The notes under the pieces were generated by a model. It saw only the letters and a list, made by a program, of their open reading frames with translations. It had not been told where the DNA came from and did no database searches. Below, one piece after another: positions 7,395-16,962 of a stretch of 51,091 bases of DNA. Every line of letters starts with the position of its first letter. Within the stretch, counting starts at the first letter, position 1. The DNA is from Elusimicrobiota bacterium (GTDB taxonomy: Bacteria > Elusimicrobiota > Elusimicrobia > UBA1565 > UBA9628): contig JAHFCE010000015.1 in assembly GCA_023249675.1 (NCBI GenBank), positions 1-51,091 on the forward strand, given 5' to 3'. The position numbers and the translations under genes are program-made.

Positions 7395-8435
7395 ATGATG
7401 ACCCTATTGATGTCTCTCCTGCTCACGGCCGCGCCCGCGCGCGCCCAATCCACCGCGACCTTGCGCGGCCTGGACGTTTACCGTTCGAGGGCGTTGACGC
7501 CTGAGAAGGCGCGCGCGCTGTTTGGCGAGCGCCTCAACCAGATCGTCTCGCTGCGCAACCAGCGCCGGCCCATCTCGCTTGAGAAGGCCGAGGCCCTGCG
7601 CAAGGAGCTCGAGCGGGAGGCGGCCAAGATCCCCGGCATTGCCGACGCCCGGCTTGTGATTTCCGAGTACTTCACCTCCGTCGACCACGCGCTGTACGTC
7701 ACGTTCGACATCGTCGATGAGGCCGACCGCGGACGTCTTGCGTTTTCGCCCGTGCCGAAGAAGACCGCGGCCGATCCCGGAGGCCTGCTCGCCGCTTGGA
7801 AGGCCTACTATGAGCTCGGTTCGATGTTGTCTCGGCGCGGGCAGATGCCGGTCGATCGCCCCGACTGTCCCGGCTTCTACTGTTTGTGGGGCGGGGCGAC
7901 GCCCGAGCTCGACGCCCTGCAGAAGCAATTCGTCGCGGGCGCGGCGGCCAAGGAGCGCGAGCTCAGGATGGTGTTGGCGCACGAGGCGGACGCCGACAAG
8001 CGCGCGGCCGCGGTGTTCGTGCTGAGCTACGGCGCGCGCGGCGAGAAGGTCGTCGAGGCGAGCCTCGCCGCCCTGAAGGATCCGTCATCCACCGTCCGCG
8101 GCGCGGGCCTCCAAATACTGGCCGACATTATTAACCATCGCAAGGACCTGCGCGTGGACGGGGATGCGATCATTCCTCTTCTCGATGACCCGAGCGCTTC
8201 CGTGCGCGGCAAGACCCTTGGCCTCCTGGTGCCGATGGTTGATGAGCCGGCGCAACGTAAGAAGATTCTCGCGGCAGCACCCCGCCTTATCGACATCCTC
8301 AAGCTGGCGGAGCCCGGCAGCCACGATCTGGCTTTCACTGTGCTCGGCCAGCTCTCGCAGAAGAGCTTCGACCGGCGCGATTACGCGAGTTGGGAGAAGT
8401 GGGTCGTGGAGAACACCGAGGGCTTCAGACGGTAA
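7395..8435 (+). CDS. Exported protein with HEAT-like repeats, unknown function
   Basis: 346 aa from ATG 7395 (7377 is in frame but upstream of the predicted transcript start). Signal peptide MMTLLMSLLLTAAPARA. The N-terminal half has a small alpha/beta region (ISEYFTSVDHALYVTFDIVDE, residues about 90-112). The C-terminal half (about 185-330) contains tandem helical repeats of HEAT/armadillo character, such as AVFVLSYGARGEKVVEASLA and VRGKTLGLLVPMVDEP. Such repeats usually act as protein-binding scaffolds; the partner is unknown. Its stop faces the protease stop with 3 bp between. Confidence 0.75.
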   Translation: MMTLLMSLLLTAAPARAQSTATLRGLDVYRSRALTPEKARALFGERLNQIVSLRNQRRPISLEKAEALRKELEREAAKIPGIADARLVISEYFTSVDHALYVTFDIVDEADRGRLAFSPVPKKTAADPGGLLAAWKAYYELGSMLSRRGQMPVDRPDCPGFYCLWGGATPELDALQKQFVAGAAAKERELRMVLAHEADADKRAAAVFVLSYGARGEKVVEASLAALKDPSSTVRGAGLQILADIINHRKDLRVDGDAIIPLLDDPSASVRGKTLGLLVPMVDEPAQRKKILAAAPRLIDILKLAEPGSHDLAFTVLGQLSQKSFDRRDYASWEKWVVENTEGFRR

Positions 8436-8438
8436 GCG

Positions 8439-9398
8439 TCAGCGGCGGCGCGACTCGATCTCGCGGCGCATCTCGCCTTCCAGGTCGTCCATCTCCTTCA
8501 TCTCAGCCTCGAGAATGTCGTCGATCCGGTAAGGGACTTGGGGTGTGAGGACCACGGGCTTGGTCTTCGGCGCGGGCGGCAAGGCAACTGGGGCCTTGGG
8601 CGCCTCGACAGCGGCGGGAGCTGTTTCAGCGGCGGGCGCTGCGGCGGCGGGCGCGGCGGCTGCCGCGGGAGCGGCCGGAGCGCTCTCCCCCCCGATCCAG
8701 CGGCTGGCGACAGAGGATTTCACGGAAAAATTGACGCTCGTGATCGTGAGGCCGTCGGCGGCCTTGCGGGCCATCGAGGTGTTCACGCCGATGATGGAGC
8801 CCGAGCGGTCGATGAGCGGGCCACCGGAATTTCCGCGGTTGATGCTCGCGTCGGTCTGGAAGGCGTCCTTGCCCGCCACGCCGCCGAGGTCCGCGATCAC
8901 GGTGCTGACCACGCCCTGAGTGAGCGTCCACAGGCCGCCCTGTTCCGGGTGGCCGATCGCGACGACGGGGTCGCCGGGTGCAACGGCCGAGTCATCGCCG
9001 AGAGCGAGCGGGCCCGCCTTGAGCTTGGTCTCCGGTTCGAGAATCGCGAGGTCGAGGGCGCGGTCAAAGCGCGCGACTTTCGCGGCGACGGGGCCCCGCA
9101 GATCGCGCTTCGCGTCGCCGGTGACGTGCTCGGGCTTCAGATAAACGCGCACGGCCCAGAAGGGACGGCCGGTCTTGTCGTTGATGACCACATGGGCGTT
9201 GGTGAGGACGCGGCCGCCCTCGATCACGCTGTCGGTGCCGAGCTCGCCCGCGCCTTCTTTCTCGGCCGCGAGAATCAGCACCACGGAGGGCGAGGCGCGC
9301 TGGTAGATCTCTTTAGCGGACAGCGTCTTGACGACGGGCGCCTCGGCCGCGGAGGCGGAGAGGACCATGGCGACGGCGAAAAGAAGAGGGTTGATCAT
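8439..9398 (-). CDS. Periplasmic trypsin-like serine protease (DegP/HtrA-like, no PDZ)
   Basis: 319 aa. Signal peptide (residues 1-19), then a trypsin-like domain with the triad His69 (LTNAHVV), Asp116 (DLAIL) and Ser191 (GNSGGPL). HtrA proteases degrade or refold damaged envelope proteins. Instead of PDZ domains the C-terminus carries an Ala/Pro-rich linker (about 233-285) and a charged amphipathic helix (ILEAEMKEMDDLEGEMRREIESRRR region). The proline-rich tail may tether the protein. The -10 TATTCT is 6 nt before ATG; the tRNA-Arg gene lies just upstream on the same strand. Confidence 0.88.
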   Translation of the reverse strand: MINPLLFAVAMVLSASAAEAPVVKTLSAKEIYQRASPSVVLILAAEKEGAGELGTDSVIEGGRVLTNAHVVINDKTGRPFWAVRVYLKPEHVTGDAKRDLRGPVAAKVARFDRALDLAILEPETKLKAGPLALGDDSAVAPGDPVVAIGHPEQGGLWTLTQGVVSTVIADLGGVAGKDAFQTDASINRGNSGGPLIDRSGSIIGVNTSMARKAADGLTITSVNFSVKSSVASRWIGGESAPAAPAAAAAPAAAAPAAETAPAAVEAPKAPVALPPAPKTKPVVLTPQVPYRIDDILEAEMKEMDDLEGEMRREIESRRR

Positions 9399-9404
9399 GC
9401 CCCG

Positions 9405-9410
9405 AGAATA
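9405..9410 (-). promoter_or_regulatory. -10 hexamer TATTCT of leaderless protease gene
   Basis: TATTCT on the minus strand, 6 nt before ATG 9398. A seven-T run (minus strand, 9413-9419) directly upstream follows the tRNA and may end its transcript. Confidence 0.55.
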
Positions 9411-9419
9411 TCAAAAAAA

Positions 9420-9491
9420 TGTCCCCTCCAGGAATCGAACCTGGATTGCCTGCTTAGAAGGCAGGAGCTCTATCCATTGAGCTAAGGGGAC
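9420..9491 (-). tRNA. tRNA-Arg (anticodon UCU), CCA not encoded
   Basis: Full cloverleaf of 72 nt on the minus strand: acceptor GTCCCCT/AGGGGAC, D-stem GCTC/GAGC, anticodon stem CCTGC/GCAGG with loop CTTCTAA (anticodon TCT, reads AGA/AGG), T-stem CCAGG/CCTGG with loop TTCGATT, discriminator A. The next bases are TTTTTTTGA, so CCA must be added after transcription. A perfect TATAAT (9500-9505) ends 8 nt before the 5' end. Confidence 0.95.
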
Positions 9492-9499
9492 GCAGCTGA

Positions 9500-9511
9500 A
9501 TTATATATGAT
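9500..9511. promoter_or_regulatory. Back-to-back -10 hexamers: tRNA-Arg (minus) and symporter (plus)
   Basis: Minus strand 9505-9500 reads TATAAT (8 nt before the tRNA 5' end); plus strand 9506-9511 reads TATGAT (6 nt before ATG 9518). The two divergent -10 elements abut, so the promoters should compete. Confidence 0.6.
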
Positions 9512-9517
9512 GAGGCT

Positions 9518-10759
9518 ATGCGAAAAACGGGGCTGACCGGACGCATCGTCCTCGGCCTCGTCGCCGGCCTGCCCGTCGGCCTCTACCTCGGCGCCGATGC
9601 GGCGATTCTCGGCGAGATCGGCAAGGTCGTCATCCAGGCGATCAAGCTCGCCGCCGCCCCGCTTTTGATGTTCACCATCATCGGGGCCGTCTTGACCACC
9701 TCGGTCGGGGCGAAGGACGGCGCGCGCATGAGCTTCTTCTGCGCGGTGAACGCCGTGATCGCGCTGGCGATCGGGCTGCTGCTCTCGAACCTCTTGAAGC
9801 CGGGTCTGCATCTCGCGGCGGCGGCTGGATACGGCGCAAACGGCGAGGCCGCGCTTGCGGCCGCGGTGGGAAACAAGATCGGCCTCGCGTCTTTCCTTGG
9901 GAACTTCGTCCCGCCGAGCCTGGTCCAGCCGTTTGCCGATAACGCGATTTTCCCCCTTGTCGTGATGTCCCTGGCGCTGGGCCTGGCTCTGCGCAAGCTC
10001 AAGGATCAGGGCGAGAGTGTCGAGAGCATCGGCAAAGGAGTCGCGGTCCTGCGCCGGGCGATGGAGATTTTGCTCTCTTGGATCATCCAAGCAGCGCCCC
10101 TTGCCGTGTTTGGCGTGGTCGCGAGCTCGATTGGCAAGTACGGCCTCTCCCCCTTGAAGGGCCTTGCCGCCTATGTCTGCGTCGGCCTCCTGGGCTTGAT
10201 CCTGCATCCGCTGATCGTGTACCAGGGCTGGCTCGTCGCGTACGTGCGCCTGCCGCTGGGCCGCTTCTGGCGCGAGGCGCGCGAGCCCGTGATCTACGCA
10301 GCCGGCGCCAACTCAAGCCTCGCCACCTTGCCGCTCACGCTGAAGGCTCTCGACAACCTCGGCGTGTCGAAGACGGCCTCGACGCTCGGCGCCTGTGTCG
10401 GCACGAACCTCAACAACGACGGCATTATTCTTTATGAGGCGATGGCCGTGCTGTTCGTGGCCCAGGCCCACGGCCTGCACCTGAGCTTCGCCCAGCAACT
10501 GTCGGCCGCGTTTTCATGCCTTATCGCGGCGATGGGTATCGCGGGCGTGCCCGAAGCGGGCTTTATCTCGCTGTCGCTCGTGCTCGGCACGGTGGGCCTG
10601 CCCGTCGAGCTCCTGCCCTTGCTTCTGACCGTCGACTGGATATTGGCCCGCGCGCGCTCGGTCGTCAACGTGCTCGGCGACATGATGATTTCGATTCTGA
10701 TCGATCGCGCCGCGGGACGGCGTTTCACTGAGCGCGCGGCTGTTTCCGGAAACAGTTAG
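9518..10759 (+). CDS. Dicarboxylate/amino acid:cation symporter (DAACS family)
   Basis: 413 aa integral inner-membrane protein. It shows the DAACS signatures: the Ser-rich re-entrant loop (GANSSLATLPLTL near residue 268), GTNLNNDG (near 295), a GIAGVPEAG hairpin (near 345) and the last helix D-x-x-x-x-x-x-R-x-x-x-NV-x-GD (near 370-392), which binds substrate carboxylates. GltP/DctA relatives import glutamate, aspartate or C4-dicarboxylates with Na+ or H+; which one is not clear here. The last codons (VSGNS) are encoded by the 16-bp palindrome at 10740-10755. Confidence 0.92.
   Translation: MRKTGLTGRIVLGLVAGLPVGLYLGADAAILGEIGKVVIQAIKLAAAPLLMFTIIGAVLTTSVGAKDGARMSFFCAVNAVIALAIGLLLSNLLKPGLHLAAAAGYGANGEAALAAAVGNKIGLASFLGNFVPPSLVQPFADNAIFPLVVMSLALGLALRKLKDQGESVESIGKGVAVLRRAMEILLSWIIQAAPLAVFGVVASSIGKYGLSPLKGLAAYVCVGLLGLILHPLIVYQGWLVAYVRLPLGRFWREAREPVIYAAGANSSLATLPLTLKALDNLGVSKTASTLGACVGTNLNNDGIILYEAMAVLFVAQAHGLHLSFAQQLSAAFSCLIAAMGIAGVPEAGFISLSLVLGTVGLPVELLPLLLTVDWILARARSVVNVLGDMMISILIDRAAGRRFTERAAVSGNS
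10740..10755. repeat. 16-bp palindrome CTGTTTCCGGAAACAG, copy 1
   Basis: Perfect palindrome followed by TT, overlapping the 3' end of the symporter gene and lying between convergent genes. An identical copy with the same TT is at 25533-25548; a degenerate relative is at 38981-38999. No T-run follows. Confidence 0.85.
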
Positions 10760-10770
10760 GGCTGCGGTCT

Positions 10771-12294
10771 TTACCAGTTGGCCTGCTTGTAGTCCTTCAG
10801 GAACTTGCCGGAGACGTGCGCGCCGGTGTTGAGGCCGACAAACCAGGGATCGAGGATGCGGGCGGCGCCGTCGACGACGTCGAGCGGCGGCTGGAAATCG
10901 TGCACGGCCTGCTTGCGCAACGAGTGCACGACGGGATCCTCATCGGTGACCCAGCCGGTGTCGACGGCGTTCATCCAGATGCCGTCGTTGACGTAGTCGC
11001 GCGCGGAGGTCAAGGTCATCATGTTGAGCGCGGCCTTGGCCATATTCGTGTGAGGGTGCTTGTCGGTTTTCGTCCCGCGCGAGAAGATGCCCTCCATCGC
11101 GCTGACGTTGACGATGTGGTTGTCGCCGGCGGCGCGGCGGAGCATGAGAGGCTTGAGCTTCGAGGCGAGGATGAAGGGCGCGACCGCGTTGATCAGGATC
11201 ACCTCGAGCAGCTCGGGCGTGGGCACCTCGGCCAAGGTCATGCGCCAGGTGTTCATCGCGCGCAGGTCGACCTGTTGGAGGTCGGCGTCGAGCGAGCCCT
11301 TGGGAAATATGTCTTTGGCCGTGATCTTGTCGTCGTAGACCATCCGGACCTGGGATAAGCGCGCGGATTCGCGCAAGCCGAGGCCGACGGCCCCGCCCTC
11401 CCAGGAGGTCAGCGCGCGCTGATTCGTCGCGGGTTCTTGGCGGCCGAGGGCGGCGGCGACTTCGTAATGTCCGGCCAGAACGTTTTTTTCCGCCTGCGAG
11501 AGTTCCGACCACGGCAGGGCTTCGTATGGCAGAAGATGCTCGTAAAACGCGACGGGACGCCGGACGGTCTGCGCGGCGTTATTGATGAGAGCATCGAGGC
11601 GATCTTCGGTTTGCGTCAGGTAGCGGCAGAAAATTTCGACGCTGGGCGAATGGCGCAGGTCGAGGCCGTACACGCGTAGGCGCTCGCCCCAGTCCTTGAA
11701 GTCGGGTTCGGCGGCGAAGCGCTTGGCTCCGTCGTGCGGGAAGCGGGTCGAGACGATGACGCGAGCGCCCGCGCGCAGCATCTTGAGCGCGGCGTGGTAG
11801 CCGATCTTCAGACGCGCGCCGGTGATGTAGGCGGTGCGGCCGCGCAGGTCGGCGGTCTGGAAGCGCTTGGCGTAGTTGAACTCGGCGCAGTCTGGGCACA
11901 TGTTGTCGTAGAAGTGGTGCAGGCGCGTGAAGTCCTGCTTGCAGACGTAGCAGCCCTGGGGCCGCGAGAGGTGGCGGACAGGCGTTTCGGGGGCGGGAAG
12001 CGCGGGCAGGGGCGCTGTGAACACCGGGGCCAGACGGGCAGCGCGGATGCCGGAGGCGGCGCGCGCGGCGCGGTCGGCCAGGACGGCGGCGAGTTTGGCT
12101 TCCTGGCGTTCAAGCCGGGAGATTCGGGAGCGTTGAAGGCGGGTGGGACGGGCGAGGCGTCCGGCCGCCTTCATCAAGCGGATGCGCTCGTCCTCGCTGA
12201 GGTCGCGGATGAGCTCCGGGTTCGAGACGACGCTTTCCAGTATCGCGAGGCTGCTTCGGATTTCTTCGAGTTTATCGACGGAGGGGCCGCTCAC
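10771..12294 (-). CDS. Zinc-ribbon SDR oxidoreductase with atypical active site
   Basis: 507 aa, GTG start. Residues 1-110 are helical and Arg/Ala-rich, then a zinc ribbon (Cys115, Cys118, Cys133, Cys136: CYVCKQ...MCPDC). From about 150 a Rossmann SDR domain follows: TGARLKIG (159-166) for the dinucleotide and INNAAQ (237-242). A large insertion of about 125 residues separates this from HIVNVSAMEG (Ser398) and TNMAKAALNM. The usual catalytic Tyr of Y-x-x-x-K is Thr416 (Lys420 is kept). SDR domains use NAD(P)H; with Tyr missing, activity is uncertain. The -10 TACAAT is 6 nt before GTG, and the RDD gene lies just upstream of it in the same orientation. Confidence 0.82.
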   Translation of the reverse strand: MSGPSVDKLEEIRSSLAILESVVSNPELIRDLSEDERIRLMKAAGRLARPTRLQRSRISRLERQEAKLAAVLADRAARAASGIRAARLAPVFTAPLPALPAPETPVRHLSRPQGCYVCKQDFTRLHHFYDNMCPDCAEFNYAKRFQTADLRGRTAYITGARLKIGYHAALKMLRAGARVIVSTRFPHDGAKRFAAEPDFKDWGERLRVYGLDLRHSPSVEIFCRYLTQTEDRLDALINNAAQTVRRPVAFYEHLLPYEALPWSELSQAEKNVLAGHYEVAAALGRQEPATNQRALTSWEGGAVGLGLRESARLSQVRMVYDDKITAKDIFPKGSLDADLQQVDLRAMNTWRMTLAEVPTPELLEVILINAVAPFILASKLKPLMLRRAAGDNHIVNVSAMEGIFSRGTKTDKHPHTNMAKAALNMMTLTSARDYVNDGIWMNAVDTGWVTDEDPVVHSLRKQAVHDFQPPLDVVDGAARILDPWFVGLNTGAHVSGKFLKDYKQANW

Positions 12295-12298
12295 CCCC

Positions 12299-12709
12299 TC
12301 ATTGTACCACGTCGGACGAGGCTTGGATCACCAGGGTGCCGGCGATCATGTCGTGGAGGCAGCGGCGGTCCTTGCGGAAGATGAAAAGACTGTCCACCAA
12401 GAAGTAGCCGGGAATGAGGCTGAGCAGGCCGTTCAGGAAGCCGCGTTTGAGCACGTTGACGACGAAGCCGCCGTTTTGGAGCGTGTCTTTCAGCACGATG
12501 CGAATGCCCAGCAGCTTCTTTCCGAGCGTCTGGCCCTGTTTGCTGACCAGGACGAGCTGGACGACGAGCAGGGCCAGCGAGACGATCACGCCCAGCAAGC
12601 GCAGCGGCTCCGGAGCGGCTTCGAGCGTGGCGAGGATGTACGGCAGGCCGACGATCAGGCCGTCGGCGAGGACGGCAAAAAACCTTTGTTTGCGGGTGGC
12701 GAGTTCCAT
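12299..12709 (-). CDS. RDD-family membrane protein
   Basis: 136 aa with the RDD pattern: basic N-terminus with Arg (MELATRKQRFFAVLADGLIVG, residues 1-21), a transmembrane segment, the GQTLGKKLLGIRIV motif (about 59-72), and Asp in a late helix (GYFLVDSLFIFRKDRRCLHDMIAGTLV region). Three to four membrane helices in the inner membrane. RDD proteins are often transporters or accessory proteins, with no specific function evident here. The stop lies 4 bp before the SDR start, suggesting co-transcription as well. Confidence 0.85.
   Translation of the reverse strand: MELATRKQRFFAVLADGLIVGLPYILATLEAAPEPLRLLGVIVSLALLVVQLVLVSKQGQTLGKKLLGIRIVLKDTLQNGGFVVNVLKRGFLNGLLSLIPGYFLVDSLFIFRKDRRCLHDMIAGTLVIQASSDVVQ
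12301..12306 (-). promoter_or_regulatory. -10 hexamer TACAAT of leaderless SDR gene
   Basis: TACAAT on the minus strand, 6 nt before GTG 12294. It overlaps the last codons of the upstream RDD gene, so the SDR can be transcribed on its own. Confidence 0.6.
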
Positions 12710-12715
12710 GGGTCG

Positions 12716-12721
12716 AGTATA
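12716..12721 (-). promoter_or_regulatory. -10 hexamer TATACT of leaderless RDD gene
   Basis: TATACT on the minus strand, 6 nt before ATG 12709. Confidence 0.65.
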
Positions 12722-12727
12722 ACAGGT

Positions 12728-13111
12728 CTAGGCTTTTTCCGCTATGGGCGGATGGTGGATGAACTGGAGGCTGTTGCCGTCGGGGTCCTTCGCGTAAAAG
12801 GAGCGCGCGCCGTCGCGGTGAGTCTTGGGCGCCTTGACGGCAAAGGACTTCAGGTGTTCGTACCAGGCGTCCACATCAGCTGCTTTTTTGAGGAGGATGC
12901 CGAAATGGTCGAGGCGAGTCTCTTTGCCGGGCGTTCCCCTGTGCAGGGCCAGATTGTCCTGACCGTTCATGGTCAAATAGAGGTTATCCGCGTCAGGACG
13001 CCACTCCACTTGGTAGCCCAAAACCCCGCAATAAAAGGTCTCGCTCTTGGCGAGGTCGCTCACGAACAGCGCGATGTGCCGGATACCGAGTGTCGACGGA
13101 GGGAGCCCCAT
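12728..13111 (-). CDS. VOC-superfamily (glyoxalase/dioxygenase-fold) protein
   Basis: 127 aa from ATG 13111. Two beta-alpha-beta-beta-beta repeats: GIRHIALFVSDLAKSETFY (His as first metal ligand), LDHFGILLKKAADVDAWY (second His) and a C-terminal FYAKDPDGNSLQFIHHP with the Glu position replaced by Gln. The usual metal ligands of glyoxalase I/fosfomycin-resistance relatives are His, His/Gln and Glu, so metal binding may differ. Start 13111 rather than 13138 because TATCAT lies 6 nt before it and because 13138 would overlap the divergent ispG start. Substrate unknown. Confidence 0.82.
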   Translation of the reverse strand: MGLPPSTLGIRHIALFVSDLAKSETFYCGVLGYQVEWRPDADNLYLTMNGQDNLALHRGTPGKETRLDHFGILLKKAADVDAWYEHLKSFAVKAPKTHRDGARSFYAKDPDGNSLQFIHHPPIAEKA

Positions 13112-13117
13112 GGAGAA

Positions 13118-13127
13118 ATGATACAAT
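13118..13127. promoter_or_regulatory. Overlapping divergent -10 hexamers (VOC minus, ispG plus)
   Basis: Minus strand 13123-13118 reads TATCAT, 6 nt before ATG 13111. Plus strand 13122-13127 reads TACAAT, 9 nt before ispG ATG 13137, which would give at most a 2-3 nt leader. The two hexamers share two bases. Confidence 0.55.
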
Positions 13128-13136
13128 TTCCCTTTC

Positions 13137-15110
<1,974 letters not shown>

Positions 15111-15122
15111 GGCTCCTCGCGC

Positions 15123-16274
15123 TCAGAACCAGTATTGCGCGGTCAGCACGGCTTGGTTGGGCTGGCGCCCGTATTCTCCGAGCTTGTCGCCGCCGAAGCG
15201 CCGCCAGGCCGCGGTGAGCCAGAGGTCCGGCACGGCGTTCCACGACAGGCTCGGATAGGCGAGCGTGGAGCCGTCGTCGGCGTTGACGATCGCGGCCGCC
15301 TCGAGCTTGACCAAGGTGTGCAGGTCTTTTGAGAAGGTGGCGCCCGCGTAGTTTTGCGCGACGCCCGGCTCCCGTCCCGCGCGCAGGGCCGCGAAGTCGT
15401 AGCGCAGGGGATCCGTCCGGCCGTTGCCCGCGTGATAGAGTTCGAAGACGAAAGCCGCGTCCTTGAGCCAGGTCCAGTTCGTGTCGGAGGCGAAGTTATA
15501 GTCGTACCCGACGCCGGCTTTCCAGTACGGCGTGCGGTACTCGGGATTGAACCAGGCGATTTCGGCGTGTGCGGTTCCTTGGAGAAGCGCGCCGGCGAAG
15601 TCTCCGCCCAGGACGAAAGACGCCGTCGAGCCTGGAATTTTCCCGCCCATCAAGGATCCATCCCAGCCTTCCCAGTTGGCGCGCGCGCGCGCGAGCAAGG
15701 AGTGGTCCACCCAGACATCGCCGGGCGCCCAGGCGAGTTCCGCCTGGCCGAGCGCGCCGACTCCGGCGCGCGCATACAGCGCGTCCACCCCGCGGCGCTC
15801 GTCGCGTTCGACGGATGTCGGATCGTAGGGATTGAGGACGTCGGTCGGGTTCCAGAGCTTGCCGGTGCCCCAGGCGATGCGCTGGCGCCCGGCGCGCACG
15901 ACGCCGAAGTCCCCCTCCAGGCCGACCCAGGCGCGGTAGGCGCCGTGGCCCCAGCCGTTGGACGTGCCGGTCGAGATCGTCTGCTCCATGTCGAGCCAGG
16001 GCTTGGGCGGCTCGTAGCCGAAGAGGCGGAACTCTGTGGTACGGAAGTAGGAGCCCGCCGCGACCTGCTGGTCGTAGTCCGCGTGCGCCTTGAACGCGGA
16101 GTGATCGGCGTCAAGCGAGAGCCTCGCTCGGGCAGTGTTGAGATTATAGGCGCGGCCGTCGAGCGCCGAGTGCGAGTACTGCCAGAAGTCCTTGAGATAG
16201 CCGCCGGCCTTCACGCCGGCCGAGGCCGGCGCCGCCAGCAGCAGAAGACTAGATGCGATCAGGGCGGACTTCAT
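15123..16274 (-). CDS. Outer-membrane beta-barrel protein of Lol-like export operon
   Basis: 383 aa. Signal peptide MKSALIASSLLLLAAPASA, then alternating hydrophobic/polar strands with many aromatic residues and a C-terminal QYWF, ending in Phe as outer-membrane barrels do. Strand-like segments include YLKDFWQYSHSALD, AYRAWVGLEGDFGVVRAGRQRIAWGTG and YDYNFASDTNWTWL. Similar in style to porin/DUF1302-like proteins; pore specificity unknown. The start overlaps the ATPase gene by 26 nt, so it is the last gene of a four-gene operon with LolA-like protein, permease and ATPase, and likely receives or exports the same cargo. Confidence 0.78.
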   Translation of the reverse strand: MKSALIASSLLLLAAPASAGVKAGGYLKDFWQYSHSALDGRAYNLNTARARLSLDADHSAFKAHADYDQQVAAGSYFRTTEFRLFGYEPPKPWLDMEQTISTGTSNGWGHGAYRAWVGLEGDFGVVRAGRQRIAWGTGKLWNPTDVLNPYDPTSVERDERRGVDALYARAGVGALGQAELAWAPGDVWVDHSLLARARANWEGWDGSLMGGKIPGSTASFVLGGDFAGALLQGTAHAEIAWFNPEYRTPYWKAGVGYDYNFASDTNWTWLKDAAFVFELYHAGNGRTDPLRYDFAALRAGREPGVAQNYAGATFSKDLHTLVKLEAAAIVNADDGSTLAYPSLSWNAVPDLWLTAAWRRFGGDKLGEYGRQPNQAVLTAQYWF

Positions 16275-16962
16275 CCGCTGTGAGCTCCCCGTCCTGGAGG
16301 CGCACGACGCGCCGGGCGCGTTCGAGCACGGCGGAGTCGTGGCTGGAAAAAAGAAAAGTGATGCCGTGCTCCTTATTGAGTTCTTCCATGAGGTCCAAGA
16401 GATGCCCTCCCGTCTTCGAGTCGAGGTTCGCGGTCGGCTCGTCGGCGAGCACGAGCGAAGGACGGTGCACGATCGCCCGGGCGACCGCCACGCGCTGCTG
16501 TTGGCCGCCGGACAGAAGGTCGGGCCGCCGCGCTCCAAAATGTTCGAGTCCGACCAGGCGCAGCGCGTCCAGCGCCAGCCTGCGGCGTTCGCCGGGTTCG
16601 ACGTCCTGAAGCACGAGCGGGTACTCGACGTTCTCGGCGGCGGTCAGCACGGGTATGAGATTGTAAGACTGGAACACGAAGCCCAGGGAGCGCAGGCGGA
16701 AATCGGACAGCGAGTCGACGCTGAGGCCGGAGACGACCCGCCCTTCGTAGCTCACCGTGCCTTTCGTCGGCTGGTCGAGCGTTCCGATCAGGTTGAGCAA
16801 GGTCGACTTGCCCGAGCCGGAGGGTCCGGCCAAAGCGGTGAACTCTCCGCGCGCGATCGAGAGGTCCACGCCCTTGAGCGCGGCGACCTTGGAGCCGGCG
16901 GCATATATTTTTTCAACGCCGGCGGTCTCGACGAGAGGCGGCGCGTGCGGGGGCTTAGACAT
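16249..16962 (-). CDS. ABC transporter ATP-binding protein (LolD/MacB type)
   Basis: 237 aa. Walker A GPSGSGKST (about 46-54), Q-loop FQSYN, signature LSGGQQQRVAVARA (about 149-162), Walker B LVLADEP and switch His in SSHDSA. This is the LolD/FtsE/MacB subfamily that powers mechanotransmission-type FtsX permeases. The gene overlaps the permease stop by 8 nt and the barrel gene start by 26 nt. With the partner permease it probably extracts a lipid or lipoprotein from the inner membrane. Confidence 0.93.
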   Translation of the reverse strand: MSKPPHAPPLVETAGVEKIYAAGSKVAALKGVDLSIARGEFTALAGPSGSGKSTLLNLIGTLDQPTKGTVSYEGRVVSGLSVDSLSDFRLRSLGFVFQSYNLIPVLTAAENVEYPLVLQDVEPGERRRLALDALRLVGLEHFGARRPDLLSGGQQQRVAVARAIVHRPSLVLADEPTANLDSKTGGHLLDLMEELNKEHGITFLFSSHDSAVLERARRVVRLQDGELTADEVRPDRI

